DNA of 30,096 nucleotides from DATAWZ01 sp036266975 (GTDB lineage: Bacteria > Actinomycetota > Thermoleophilia > Solirubrobacterales > Solirubrobacteraceae), in the NCBI GenBank assembly GCA_036266975.1, contig DATAWZ010000209.1, positions 1 to 30,096 on the forward strand. The letters run 5' to 3'. Each line of letters begins with the position of its first letter. Position 1 is the stretch's first letter. The notes under the pieces are model-generated. The model ran no database searches. It had not been told where the DNA came from and worked only from the letters and a program-made list of their open reading frames with translations. Below are positions 1 through 7,688 of this stretch, one piece after another. A program made the position numbers and the translations under genes.

Positions 1-42
1 CTCCCGCTTCGCGGCTGCAAATCTTCGCCTGGCGGCGTCCTC

Positions 43-113
43 GGGAGCCGAAACAGCGCTGCTATTCCGGCTCCCTGCGTCCTGGCCATGCTCGATTCTC
101 GCTCGCGAATCGA
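43..113. repeat. Two inverted repeats at the window edge
   Basis: Two hairpin-forming inverted repeats lie just upstream of the acyl-CoA ligase. The first is GGGAGCCG (43-50) against CGGCTCCC (68-75), with a 17-nt loop that itself contains the palindrome CAGCGCTG. The second is TCGATTC (92-98) against GAATCGA (107-113) with an 8-nt loop. No open frame of interest covers them. They could be a terminator for a gene ending left of the window or a dispersed intergenic palindromic element. Only the pairing is seen; the role is inferred. Confidence 0.45.
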
Positions 114-150
114 CGACCGGATCTACCGGAGGCACCACTAGGGTGAGAGC

Positions 151-1785
151 ATGAACCTGCCCGCGCTGCCCGTCGGGCGCCTGGTCGATCCCGGCCGGCG
201 CGCCGTCAACGAGGTGCTCTCGCTCGCCACGATCACCCGCGCCGGGCTGCTGCGCCGCGAGTCCCCGCTGCGCGCGGTCGGCGCGGCGACGTCGGTCGCG
301 CGCTACGGCACCCTCGGCGGCGCCGGCGCGGCCGCGGCGGCCCGCGACCCCGACCGCGTGGGGTTGATCGACGAGCGCGGCGAGCTGACCTTCGCCGAGC
401 TCGACCGGCGCTCAGGCGCGGTCGCGAACGGCCTGATCGCGCGGGGCGTCAAGCCCGGGGAAGGGGTCGCCATCCTCGCCCGCAACCATCGCGGCTTCCT
501 GGACGCGACGTTCGGCGCGGCCAAGTGCGGCGCCCGGCTCGTGCTGCTGAACACCGACTTCGCCGGCCCGCAGATCCGCGAGGTGTGCGAGCGCGAGGGC
601 GCCCGCGCGCTCATCTGCGACGAGGAGTACACCCCGTTGCTCGAGGGCTTCGAGCCGGCCCTGGGGCGCTGGCGCTCGTGGGCCGACAGCCCCGGCGAGG
701 ACACGCTCGAGCACCTGATCGAGAGCGCCGGCGGCGCCGCACCGCCCTCGCCGTCGAGCAAGGCCTCGCTGGTCATCCTCACCAGCGGCACCACGGGCAC
801 GCCCAAGGGCGCCCAGCGCGACGAGCCCCATTCGCTGGTCCCGCTCGCCGCCCTGTTCTCCAAGGTTCCGTTCCGCGCCCACGAGAGCACCGTGATTCCG
901 GCGCCGCTGTTCCACTCGCTCGGCTTCGCGCATCTGCTCGCCGCCCAGGCGCTCGGCTCGACGGTCGTCCTGCGCCGCCGCTTCGACCCCGAGGCGCTGC
1001 TCGACGACATCTCAGGCCACCGCGCGAGCGCGGCGATCCTCGTCCCGGTCATGCTGCGCCGGGTGCTCGCGCTCGGGCGCGAGGCGATCGACGCCCGCGA
1101 GCTGACCAGCCTGCGGATCATCTTCCTGGCCGGCTCCCAGCTCGGCGCCGAGCTGTGCCTGCGCGCGACTGAGGCGTTCGGCCCGGTCATCTACAACCTG
1201 TACGGCTCGACTGAGGTCGCCTACGTGACGATCGCCACCCCCGAGGACCTGCGCGTCGCGCCGGACTGCGTCGGGCGCCCGCCGCGCGGGGTCGTCGTGC
1301 GCCTGCTCGACCCGGACGGCAAGGAGGTCCCGGCCGGCGACGTCGGGCGCATCTTCGTGAGCAACGGCTTCGCCTTCGAGGGCTACACCGGCGGCGGGGG
1401 CAAGGAGGTCATCGACGGCCTGATGTCGACCGGCGACGTCGGCCACCTGGACGCCGGCGGGCGGCTCTACATCGACGGCCGCGACGACGACATGATCGTC
1501 TCCGGGGCCGAGAACGTCTTCCCGGCCGAGGTCGAGGAGGAGCTGGGCCGCCATCCCGGGATCGCCGACGCGGCGGTCGTTGGCGTGCCCGACGAGCAGT
1601 GGGGCCAGCGCCTGGCCGCGTTCGTGGTCCCGGTCGCCGGCGTGAGGCTCACGCCCGAGGAGGTCCAGGAGCACGTGGGCGCGCACCTCGCCCGCTTCAA
1701 GGTCCCGCGCGACGTCCACATCGTGGACGACCTGCCGCGCAACGCGACGGGCAAGATCCTCAAGCGCGAGCTAACCGCGCCGTAG
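151..1785 (+). CDS. AMP-dependent acyl-CoA synthetase/ligase (FadD-like)
   Basis: This 544-aa protein is an ANL-superfamily acyl-CoA ligase, which activates a carboxylic acid as acyl-AMP and transfers it to CoA. The phosphate-binding motif TSGTTGTPKG is at about residues 210-220. The adenine-binding YGSTE lies near 350, followed by STGDVGHLD and the hinge region DGRDDDMIVSGAENVFP around 430-460. The catalytic lysine is in the C-terminal PRNATGKILKREL. Length and the alanine-rich N-terminus before the ligase core resemble FadD2/FadD12-type actinobacterial enzymes. The ATG start follows a weak GGTGAG. The 3' end overlaps csoR by 15 bp tail to tail. The substrate cannot be read from sequence; medium or long-chain fatty acid or a cyclic acid are all possible. 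Confidence 0.93.
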   Translation: MNLPALPVGRLVDPGRRAVNEVLSLATITRAGLLRRESPLRAVGAATSVARYGTLGGAGAAAAARDPDRVGLIDERGELTFAELDRRSGAVANGLIARGVKPGEGVAILARNHRGFLDATFGAAKCGARLVLLNTDFAGPQIREVCEREGARALICDEEYTPLLEGFEPALGRWRSWADSPGEDTLEHLIESAGGAAPPSPSSKASLVILTSGTTGTPKGAQRDEPHSLVPLAALFSKVPFRAHESTVIPAPLFHSLGFAHLLAAQALGSTVVLRRRFDPEALLDDISGHRASAAILVPVMLRRVLALGREAIDARELTSLRIIFLAGSQLGAELCLRATEAFGPVIYNLYGSTEVAYVTIATPEDLRVAPDCVGRPPRGVVVRLLDPDGKEVPAGDVGRIFVSNGFAFEGYTGGGGKEVIDGLMSTGDVGHLDAGGRLYIDGRDDDMIVSGAENVFPAEVEEELGRHPGIADAAVVGVPDEQWGQRLAAFVVPVAGVRLTPEEVQEHVGAHLARFKVPRDVHIVDDLPRNATGKILKRELTAP

Positions 1786-2100
1786 CAACCGCCCGACGGC
1801 GGACATCAGCTCGTCGGTCTTCTCCACGCGCTCCTCGTCCCCCGCGCCGAGCACGCAGTGGTGCGCGTGGTCGTCGAGCAGCCCGAGCGCGACCTTGTCG
1901 AGCGCCGCCTGCACCGCGGCGATCTGGGTGAGCACCTCGATGCAGTACCGGTCCTCGTCGACCATCCGGGCGACGCCGCGCACCTGCCCTTCGATCCGGG
2001 CCAGTCGCGAGCGAAGTTGGTCCTTGCTGGTCGAGTAGCTGCGGGGATTTGGGGGAATAATGTGGAAACGTAGCAGATACCCCTGGGGGGTATAATCCAC
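1771..2100 (-). CDS. csoR: CsoR/RcnR-family metal-sensing repressor
   Basis: This small all-helical repressor carries the CsoR fingerprint: RLARIEGQVRGVARMV, then the Cu(I)-type ligand set Cys in DRYCIEVLTQ and His-x3-Cys in DDHAHHCV. In the family, metal binding at these Cys/His residues releases the repressor from a G/C-tract palindrome, and exactly such a palindrome lies at its 5' end. The frame offers only GTG at 2100 as a normal start, and that would translate through the operator. An ATT at 2061 is the only other plausible initiator before the conserved core, which begins near SYSTSKDQ. The start is therefore uncertain. It is divergent from the permease gene. Cu(I) is the most likely inducer by ligand pattern; another metal or a sulfur species is possible. 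Confidence 0.9.
   Translation of the reverse strand: MDYTPQGYLLRFHIIPPNPRSYSTSKDQLRSRLARIEGQVRGVARMVDEDRYCIEVLTQIAAVQAALDKVALGLLDDHAHHCVLGAGDEERVEKTDELMSAVGRLLRRG
2077..2093. promoter_or_regulatory. CsoR-type operator palindrome
   Basis: ATACCCCTGGGGGGTAT is an interrupted palindrome of ATACCCC and GGGGTAT with a G/C-rich centre, the form known for CsoR operators. It sits between csoR and the divergent permease and overlaps the permease -10 box, so a bound repressor would block both directions. Confidence 0.8.
2091..2096 (+). promoter_or_regulatory. -10 box of the permease promoter
   Basis: A perfect TATAAT begins inside the right arm of the CsoR operator and lies 14 nt before the permease ATG at 2111. 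Transcription would start about 5-10 nt before the ATG, giving a leaderless or nearly leaderless message. No convincing -35 hexamer is seen, as is common for regulated actinobacterial promoters. Confidence 0.6.
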
Positions 2101-2110
2101 CTGACGCGCG

Positions 2111-3223
2111 ATGGACCCTCTGCGAGTGATCGAACACGGGCTCCGCGACGCCCTGCTGATGACCTACCAGGTCTGGTGGGCGCTGGTGCTCGGCTTCGCG
2201 GTCAGCGCGGTCGTGCAGGCGCGCGTGCCCCGCGAGCGGGTGCAGGCCGCGCTGTCGGGGTCCGGGCCGCGACCGGTCGCGCTGGCCACCGCGCTCGGCG
2301 CCGCGTCGAGCTCGTGCTCCTACGCGGCCGTGGCGATCGCGCGCTCGCTGCTGGCCATGGGCGCCTCGGCGGCCTCGGCGCTCGCCTTCCAGCTCGCGGC
2401 GACCAACCTCGTCGTCGAGCTCGGCGCGGTGCTGTGGGTCCTGCTCGGGTGGCAGTTCACGCTCGCCGAGTACCTCGGCGGGATCGTGATGATCGTTCTG
2501 ATCGCGGTGGCGCTGCGGCGGGTGGTCCCGCCCGAGCTCGAGCGCCGCGCTCGGGAGCACGCCCTACAGGCCGCCGGCGGCCACGAGCACGGGGGTGAGG
2601 GCGGGTGGTCGGCGGTGGCCGAGCACTTCCGCGGTGACTGGCGGATGCTCTGGCGCGAGATCGCGCTCGGGATGCTGCTCGCCGGGTTTGCCGCCCAGCT
2701 CGGGCGCGGCGTGTTCAGCGCGCTGCTCGTGCGCCACGCCCCGGCGCCGCTGCCGCTGCTCGAGAACGTGCTCGTCGGCCCGCTGGTCGCGGTGGCGAGC
2801 TTCGTGTGCTCGGTCGGCAACGTGCCCCTCGCCGCGGTCCTGTGGTCGGGCGGGATCTCCTTCGCCGGCGTGCTCGCGTTCCTGTTCGCCGACCTCGTCG
2901 TGCTGCCGATCCTGGCCATCTACCGCAAGTACTACGGGCGCGGCTTCGCGACCCGGATCACCGCGCTGATGCTCGGCGCGATGGCGCTCAGCGCGTTGAT
3001 CGTCGACGGCATCTTCTCGGGGCTCGGCCTGATCCCCGGCGGCGCGCGGCCGAGCCACCACGACATCTTCGGCTCGGTGCGGCTGGATCACACGCTCGTG
3101 CTCGATGTGCTCGCCACGCTCCTGTTCGCGGCGTTGATCGGCCTGACGCTGCGCCGCGGGGGCGCGAGCGCTCATCACTGCGCCGCGCGCGGGCCCGACG
3201 GGGTCGCGCCCGCGCCCCGCTAA
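2111..3223 (+). CDS. DUF318/ArsP_1-family permease under CsoR control
   Basis: This 370-aa integral membrane protein belongs to the PF03773-type permeases. Its two halves carry a repeated signature: ASSSCSY near residue 65 followed by a small-residue helix, and ASFVCSVGNVPLAAV near residue 230, each with one conserved cysteine. About eight to ten hydrophobic helices are visible. A central cytosolic-looking loop has a His/Gly segment, GGHEHGGEGG, near 155-165. Family members export organoarsenicals or act in metal, thiol or sulfur tolerance; the substrate here is not known. The shared CsoR operator suggests induction by the same ligand, so metal or metal-thiol efflux is the simplest idea. The F420-type oxidoreductase follows 14 bp downstream. 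Confidence 0.83.
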   Translation: MDPLRVIEHGLRDALLMTYQVWWALVLGFAVSAVVQARVPRERVQAALSGSGPRPVALATALGAASSSCSYAAVAIARSLLAMGASAASALAFQLAATNLVVELGAVLWVLLGWQFTLAEYLGGIVMIVLIAVALRRVVPPELERRAREHALQAAGGHEHGGEGGWSAVAEHFRGDWRMLWREIALGMLLAGFAAQLGRGVFSALLVRHAPAPLPLLENVLVGPLVAVASFVCSVGNVPLAAVLWSGGISFAGVLAFLFADLVVLPILAIYRKYYGRGFATRITALMLGAMALSALIVDGIFSGLGLIPGGARPSHHDIFGSVRLDHTLVLDVLATLLFAALIGLTLRRGGASAHHCAARGPDGVAPAPR

Positions 3224-3237
3224 CGTGGCGGGCGCCG

Positions 3238-3678
3238 ATGAGCGCCTTGGATCGCAGCTGGCCGGTGCTGCGCCGCGCAATCGGCGGGCACACCTTCCTC
3301 TACCGCGCGAGCGGGGGCCTGATCGGTCACCGCATGCCCGGCGCGCCGCCGAACCTGCTGCTCGATCACGTCGGGGCTCGCAGCGGGACCAAGCGGACCA
3401 CGCCGCTGACCTACACGCGGGACGGCGAGGACCTGGTGCTCGTCGCCTCCAAGGGCGGACACCCGCGCAACCCGGCCTGGCTTCACAACCTGATGGCTCA
3501 CCCCGACACCACCGTGCAGGTCGGGCGTGAGCGCCGCACCGTCCACGCCCGGATCGCGAGCCCCCAGGAGCGCGAGCGGCTGTGGCCGATGGTCGTGCGC
3601 ACCTACGGGGGCTACGAGTCCTACCAGCGGCGCGCCGAGCGGCAGATCCCGCTCGTCATCCTGCAGCCGCGCTCCTGA
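3238..3678 (+). CDS. Deazaflavin-dependent (F420) nitroreductase-family protein
   Basis: This 146-aa protein is a Ddn-like split-beta-barrel protein. The signature blocks are LLDHVGARSGTKRTTPLTY near residues 38-57, LVLVASKGGHPRNPAWLHNL near 65-84 and a C-terminal IPLVILQP. Family members bind coenzyme F420 and reduce or oxidise small molecules such as quinones. The ATG at 3238 gives the usual family length; a longer in-frame extension back into the permease gene has no homology. It may be co-transcribed with the permease. Its 3' end overlaps the convergent GMC gene by 23 bp. Confidence 0.88.
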   Translation: MSALDRSWPVLRRAIGGHTFLYRASGGLIGHRMPGAPPNLLLDHVGARSGTKRTTPLTYTRDGEDLVLVASKGGHPRNPAWLHNLMAHPDTTVQVGRERRTVHARIASPQERERLWPMVVRTYGGYESYQRRAERQIPLVILQPRS

Positions 3679-5218
3679 TCCCCCGGATGAGGTCGGCGGC
3701 CTTCTCGCCGACCATGATCGACGGCGCGTTGGTGTTCCCGCGCGGGACGCTCGGCATCACCGAGGCGTCGGCCACCCGCAGCCCGTCGATGCCCAGCACG
3801 CGCAGCTCGCTGTCCACGACAGTGCCCATCGCGCAGGTGCCCACGGGGTGGTAGTTGGTCTGTGTGTGGCTGCGGATCCAGGCGACCAGGTCGTCCTCGC
3901 CGGTCGCGGTCGGCCCGTTCAGCCAGCGCCGCCCGAACTCGGCGACCGACGGGCGGCGCGAGATGTCGAGCGTCACCTTCAGCCCGGCCACCAGGCTGGC
4001 CATGTCCTCGTCGGTGGTCAGGTAGTTGTGCTGGATGAGCGGCTTGGCCAGCGGGTTGGCCGAGCGCAGCCCGACCACGCCCCGGCTGGAGGGCTTGTTC
4101 AGGCAGCAGGCCATCGAGACGCCGGGCTCCGGCGCGGGCGCCAGGCCCTCGTACATATAGGCCACCGGCGCGGAGAGGAACTGGACGTCGGGCGCGTCCA
4201 GGCCGGCGCGCGTGGTGAGGAAGCCGCCGACCTCGGCGATGTTCGAGGTCAGCGGGCCGCGGCCCTCGGACTGCAGCAGCGCGGCGTTCTCCGCCGTGCC
4301 GGCGCTGGCCAGCGTGTCGTGGGTGGTGGCCAGGACCGCGACGACCATCGGGTGGTCCTGGAGGTTCTCGCCCACCGGCAGGTCGGCGACCACCGCGATC
4401 CCGAGCGCGGAAAGGGTTGCCGCCGGCCCGATCCCGGAGAGCATCAGCAGCTGGGGGGAGTTGTAGGCGCCGCCGCACAGGATCACCTCGCGGTCGGCCC
4501 GGGCGAGGCGCTCCTGACCCTCGTGCAGGTAGTGCACCCCGACCGCCCGTCCGCGGCTGAGCTCGAGCCGCGTGGCGTGCGCGCCGGTCGTCACGTGCAG
4601 GTTCGACCGCTCCATCGCCGGGTGCAGGAACGCCACCGCGGCGCTGCAGCGCATCCCGCCGCGCTGGGTGACCTGGTAGCGCCCGACGCCTTCCTGCTCG
4701 GCGCCGTTGAAGTCGGTGTTGACGGCCAGCCCGCTGGCCACCGCCGCCGAGATCCACGCGTCGCCGAACGGGTGACGTGAGCGGCCCTCGGAGACGCTGA
4801 GCGGGCCGCCGACGCCGTGGTAGGCGTCGGCGCCGCGCTCGTTGTCCTCCGAGCGCTTGAAGTAGGGGAGGAGCTCGTCATAGCTCCAGCCCTCGCAGCC
4901 GTGGTCGCTCCACTCGTCGTAGTCGGCGCGGTGGCCGCGGATGTAGACCATCGCGTTGATCGAGGAGGAGCCGCCCAGCGCGCGCCCGCGCGGCAGGAAC
5001 GCGCGCCGGCCGTCGAGCCCGGGCTCCGGGGCCGTGTCGTAGTCCCAGTCGTACTCGGTCAGGAAGAGGCTCGGGAAGGCCGCGGGGACATGGATCTCCT
5101 GGGCGGTGTCCGGCGGACCGGCCTCCAGCAGCGTGACCTCGACGCTCGGGTCCTCGCTCAGGCGCGCGGCGAGCGCGCAGCCGGCGGCCCCCGCGCCGAC
5201 GATCACATAGTCGGACAA
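3656..5218 (-). CDS. GMC-family FAD-dependent oxidoreductase (choline dehydrogenase-like)
   Basis: This 520-aa flavoprotein oxidises an alcohol with FAD. The N-terminal dinucleotide fold reads VIVGAGAAGCALAARLSE. GMC signature 1 is in RGRALGGSSSINAMVYIRGH near residues 80-100, and signature 2 is GGAYNSPQLLMLSGIGP near 245-265. The active-site His is in YHPVGTCAMG, followed by GLRVADASVMP and NTNAPSIMVGEKAADLI at the C-terminus. The start is TTG, supported by a GGAGGAGG ribosome-binding site six bases upstream and by the FAD fold beginning three residues in. Choline, an aliphatic alcohol or a sterol-like alcohol are possible substrates. It stands alone and convergent to the F420-type gene. Confidence 0.93.
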   Translation of the reverse strand: MSDYVIVGAGAAGCALAARLSEDPSVEVTLLEAGPPDTAQEIHVPAAFPSLFLTEYDWDYDTAPEPGLDGRRAFLPRGRALGGSSSINAMVYIRGHRADYDEWSDHGCEGWSYDELLPYFKRSEDNERGADAYHGVGGPLSVSEGRSRHPFGDAWISAAVASGLAVNTDFNGAEQEGVGRYQVTQRGGMRCSAAVAFLHPAMERSNLHVTTGAHATRLELSRGRAVGVHYLHEGQERLARADREVILCGGAYNSPQLLMLSGIGPAATLSALGIAVVADLPVGENLQDHPMVVAVLATTHDTLASAGTAENAALLQSEGRGPLTSNIAEVGGFLTTRAGLDAPDVQFLSAPVAYMYEGLAPAPEPGVSMACCLNKPSSRGVVGLRSANPLAKPLIQHNYLTTDEDMASLVAGLKVTLDISRRPSVAEFGRRWLNGPTATGEDDLVAWIRSHTQTNYHPVGTCAMGTVVDSELRVLGIDGLRVADASVMPSVPRGNTNAPSIMVGEKAADLIRGIRSAAAG

Positions 5219-5224
5219 CCTCGA

Positions 5225-5232
5225 CCTCCTCC
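5225..5232 (-). promoter_or_regulatory. Strong ribosome-binding site deciding a TTG start
   Basis: GGAGGAGG on the minus strand lies six bases upstream of the TTG at 5218-5216 and sets the GMC oxidoreductase start. Confidence 0.75.
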
Positions 5233-5344
5233 ACGTGGACAGCGAACCTGCGGAGCCTGTCAGCCGCGGGACACCGCGTCAAACGCCAAGCGCCCGCTCT
5301 ACTGCCCCTTTGGACAACCCGCGAGGGATAGCTTGCCTGCTGGA

Positions 5345-5461
5345 ATGATGCGACGACGCCCGATGCGGTCGATGCTGGCGGCGAGCGCGCCGGCGGGTTC
5401 CTGCGAGTCCACGCTCGAGAGTGGCGCCTGCACCTTGCGAGCCAGCATCCAGGCAGAGTAG
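5345..5461 (+). pseudogene. Remnant of a third CSLREA/beta-helix gene copy
   Basis: This 38-codon frame ends in TAG and contains LAASAPAGSCESTLESGACT continuing to LRASIQAE (about 5372-5458). The intact gene just downstream has LAASPPGTNPCESTLESGDC continuing to TLRSAIQAA at the equivalent place. The match covers only the CSLREA-type segment; there is no signal peptide and homology stops at the TAG. It looks like the stub left by an old duplication or recombination in this tandem family. A short expressed peptide cannot be excluded. Confidence 0.7.
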
Positions 5462-5483
5462 AGTCGTGTTGAGGACGGTGAAG

Positions 5484-7649
5484 ATGCGGGGAATTCTTGG
5501 TGTAGGGGCAGTCGTCTGCGCGATCGCGCTCGGCGTGCCCGCGCTCGCGGGCGCGGCGACGTTCGACGTGACGAGCCCTCAGGACGCGCCGCTGGCGGCG
5601 AGCCCGCCGGGTACCAATCCCTGCGAGTCGACCCTGGAGAGCGGCGACTGCACGCTGCGCTCGGCGATCCAGGCGGCCGGCGCCTCCAATGACTCGAGCA
5701 ACACCATCAGCGTGCCCGCCGGCACCTACGACCTGACGCTCCCGCAGGACGACGATGATCCCGACTTCTCCGGCGCTGTCGGCAGCCTGGACATCGGCAA
5801 CAACATGACGATCCAGGGCGCCGGCGCGGGGAGCACGATCATCGACGGCGGCGGCCCGGGCGGCACGATGCTGGACCGCGACTTCCTCATCGAAGGCGGC
5901 CCTGACGGCTCCTGGACGGTGGCGATCAACGGGGTCACGATCGAGGGCGGCGACGCCCAGCCCGAGGACCTGAGCGACATCGACGTCTACATCCCCGCGC
6001 TCGCCGACGGCGATGGGGGCGGGGTGCTCAACATCGACAGCGCCCTGACGATGAACGGCGACGTGATCACCGACAACACCGCTGCGGACGATGGCGGCGG
6101 CGTGGTGGATAGCTACGTCGCCGAGGATTGCGCGGACATCGGGGACATCGCCAAGGCCGATGACCGCCAATGCGCGGAGACCGAGCCAAGGCAGGCGTCC
6201 GACGCCAGCACCGTCATCACCGACAGCACGATCTCGGATAACGACGCCGCGTATGCCGGTGGCGGATACGACGCCGAGAGCGGCGGAACGGTGACGCTCG
6301 AGGACGACACGATCTCCGGTAACGGCACCGCGGTCGAGGGCGCGGGCTTCGCCGACACCGGAGGTGACGATGACACCCTCACCAACGACACGATCGTCGA
6401 CAACACGATCACGCAGGACGCCGAACCGGACTTCATCACCGGGGGCGCCGGCGTGGAATTCGCCGGTGGTGACGGGACCGACGATGTCGCCTTCGACACC
6501 TTCGCGGGCAACACGGTCGTCGACCCCGACCCCCAGGAGCCCGACGATCAGACGGTGAACATCGGCGTGGAGAGCGACGTCGACGATGCGCTCACGGCTC
6601 ACCAGCTCCCAGAGGGGTGGACGGTCGACCTGAAGAACTCGATCCTGCTCGGCGGGGCGAGCGACGGGCCGAATTACAACTGCGATCCGGACACGATCAC
6701 CGACCAGGGCGGCAACCTGTTCAACGACAGCGGCAGCGAGTGCGGGGCGGGGACAGGGATCAGCGACGTGATCAACTCCGATCCGCTGCTCGGCCCGCTG
6801 GCGGTCTCGGTGGGGTCGACGGCGACCGAGGTGCCGGCGAACAGCTCGCCGGCGGTCGATGCGCTCACGCCGGCGAACTGCACCGACGCCAACGGTACGG
6901 TCGTGACCTCCGATCAACGCGGGGTGACCCGGCCGCAGGGCTCGGCGTGCGACATCGGTGCGGTGGAGGTTCAGCAGGCGGACATGGCGGTGACCTCGAG
7001 CGCCAGCCCGGCGTCGATCGCGGTGGGCGGTCAGTCGACGGTCACCGACACGGTGACCGACAACGGCCAGTCGGCGGGGACCAACGTGGTGCTCAGCGAT
7101 CCGGCGGCGGGGTACACGATCGTGTCGGCGAGCTCCTCGCAGGGGACGTGCGCGCATACCTCCACGACCGTGACCTGCGACCTGGGCACCGTCGATGTCG
7201 GTGGGCATGCCGTGGTGAGGATCGTGGTGAGCGGGACGTCAGCCGGAACGGTCGAGGCCAACGCGACGGTGAGCGCCGATCAGAAGGACCCGAGCCCGGC
7301 CAACAACACCGCCCAGATCCCGCTGGCGATCACGCCGGCGCTGACGGTGACGGCCACGACCCACGCGGCCGCGGCCGTGGCATGCGCCAGCCTGCGCAAC
7401 TTCACGATTCACGTGCAGAACGCGCGCAAGCTGCGGCTCGTCTCGGCGGTGGTGAGGGTCGCTGGTCGGCGCTACAGGTTGCACAAGGGGCACTTCTCGG
7501 CGCGCGTGAACCTGACCGGGCTGCCCTTCACGACGTTCGTGGTGAAGATCACCGCGCACACCAAGCGCGGCAAGGTCCTCCACGCCAAGCGCACCTACCA
7601 CACCTGCCGCCTGACGCCGCTCCCCGGACACAAGTTCCTGCTTTTGTAG
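5484..7649 (+). CDS. Secreted CSLREA/beta-helix protein with DUF11 domain, copy 1
   Basis: This protein of about 720 aa starts with a Sec signal peptide (MRGILGVGAVVCAIALG, cleavage near AGA-ATF). A CSLREA-like motif, CTLRSAIQAAG, follows near residues 55-65. Then comes a long Asp/Gly/Thr-rich region with repeated TI(S/V)(D/G)N rungs typical of right-handed parallel beta-helices (about 75-480). A DUF11/CARDB-like beta-sandwich starts at ADMAVTSSASP near 495. The last ~90 residues form a basic domain bounded by two cysteines (CASLRNFTIHV ... YHTCRLTP). No LPXTG or C-terminal membrane helix is present. ATG 5484 is chosen because GAGGA lies 9 bases upstream and the signal peptide starts there; GTG 5466 is an alternative. 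A surface or extracellular role is likely, the ligand unknown. Confidence 0.85.
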   Translation: MRGILGVGAVVCAIALGVPALAGAATFDVTSPQDAPLAASPPGTNPCESTLESGDCTLRSAIQAAGASNDSSNTISVPAGTYDLTLPQDDDDPDFSGAVGSLDIGNNMTIQGAGAGSTIIDGGGPGGTMLDRDFLIEGGPDGSWTVAINGVTIEGGDAQPEDLSDIDVYIPALADGDGGGVLNIDSALTMNGDVITDNTAADDGGGVVDSYVAEDCADIGDIAKADDRQCAETEPRQASDASTVITDSTISDNDAAYAGGGYDAESGGTVTLEDDTISGNGTAVEGAGFADTGGDDDTLTNDTIVDNTITQDAEPDFITGGAGVEFAGGDGTDDVAFDTFAGNTVVDPDPQEPDDQTVNIGVESDVDDALTAHQLPEGWTVDLKNSILLGGASDGPNYNCDPDTITDQGGNLFNDSGSECGAGTGISDVINSDPLLGPLAVSVGSTATEVPANSSPAVDALTPANCTDANGTVVTSDQRGVTRPQGSACDIGAVEVQQADMAVTSSASPASIAVGGQSTVTDTVTDNGQSAGTNVVLSDPAAGYTIVSASSSQGTCAHTSTTVTCDLGTVDVGGHAVVRIVVSGTSAGTVEANATVSADQKDPSPANNTAQIPLAITPALTVTATTHAAAAVACASLRNFTIHVQNARKLRLVSAVVRVAGRRYRLHKGHFSARVNLTGLPFTTFVVKITAHTKRGKVLHAKRTYHTCRLTPLPGHKFLLL
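7382..7649. repeat. Direct repeat: conserved 3' module, first copy
   Basis: The segment coding for the Cys-bounded C-terminal domain is nearly the same as 9543-9812 in the next gene. Both end with the identical residues RLTPLPGHKFLLL and differ at only a handful of positions over about 88 codons. It is the best conserved part of the tandem duplication. Confidence 0.85.
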
Positions 7650-7688
7650 TAGGCTCCGCACCAAGGCGGGCGACGTAAGGGGGCTGAC

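Noticed and set aside
4878..7208. 776-aa minus-strand open frame opposite the first beta-helix gene
   Set aside because: It is a valine/arginine/aspartate-rich shadow of a Thr/Asp/Gly-rich gene with no motifs, and it runs into the GMC gene in the wrong frame.
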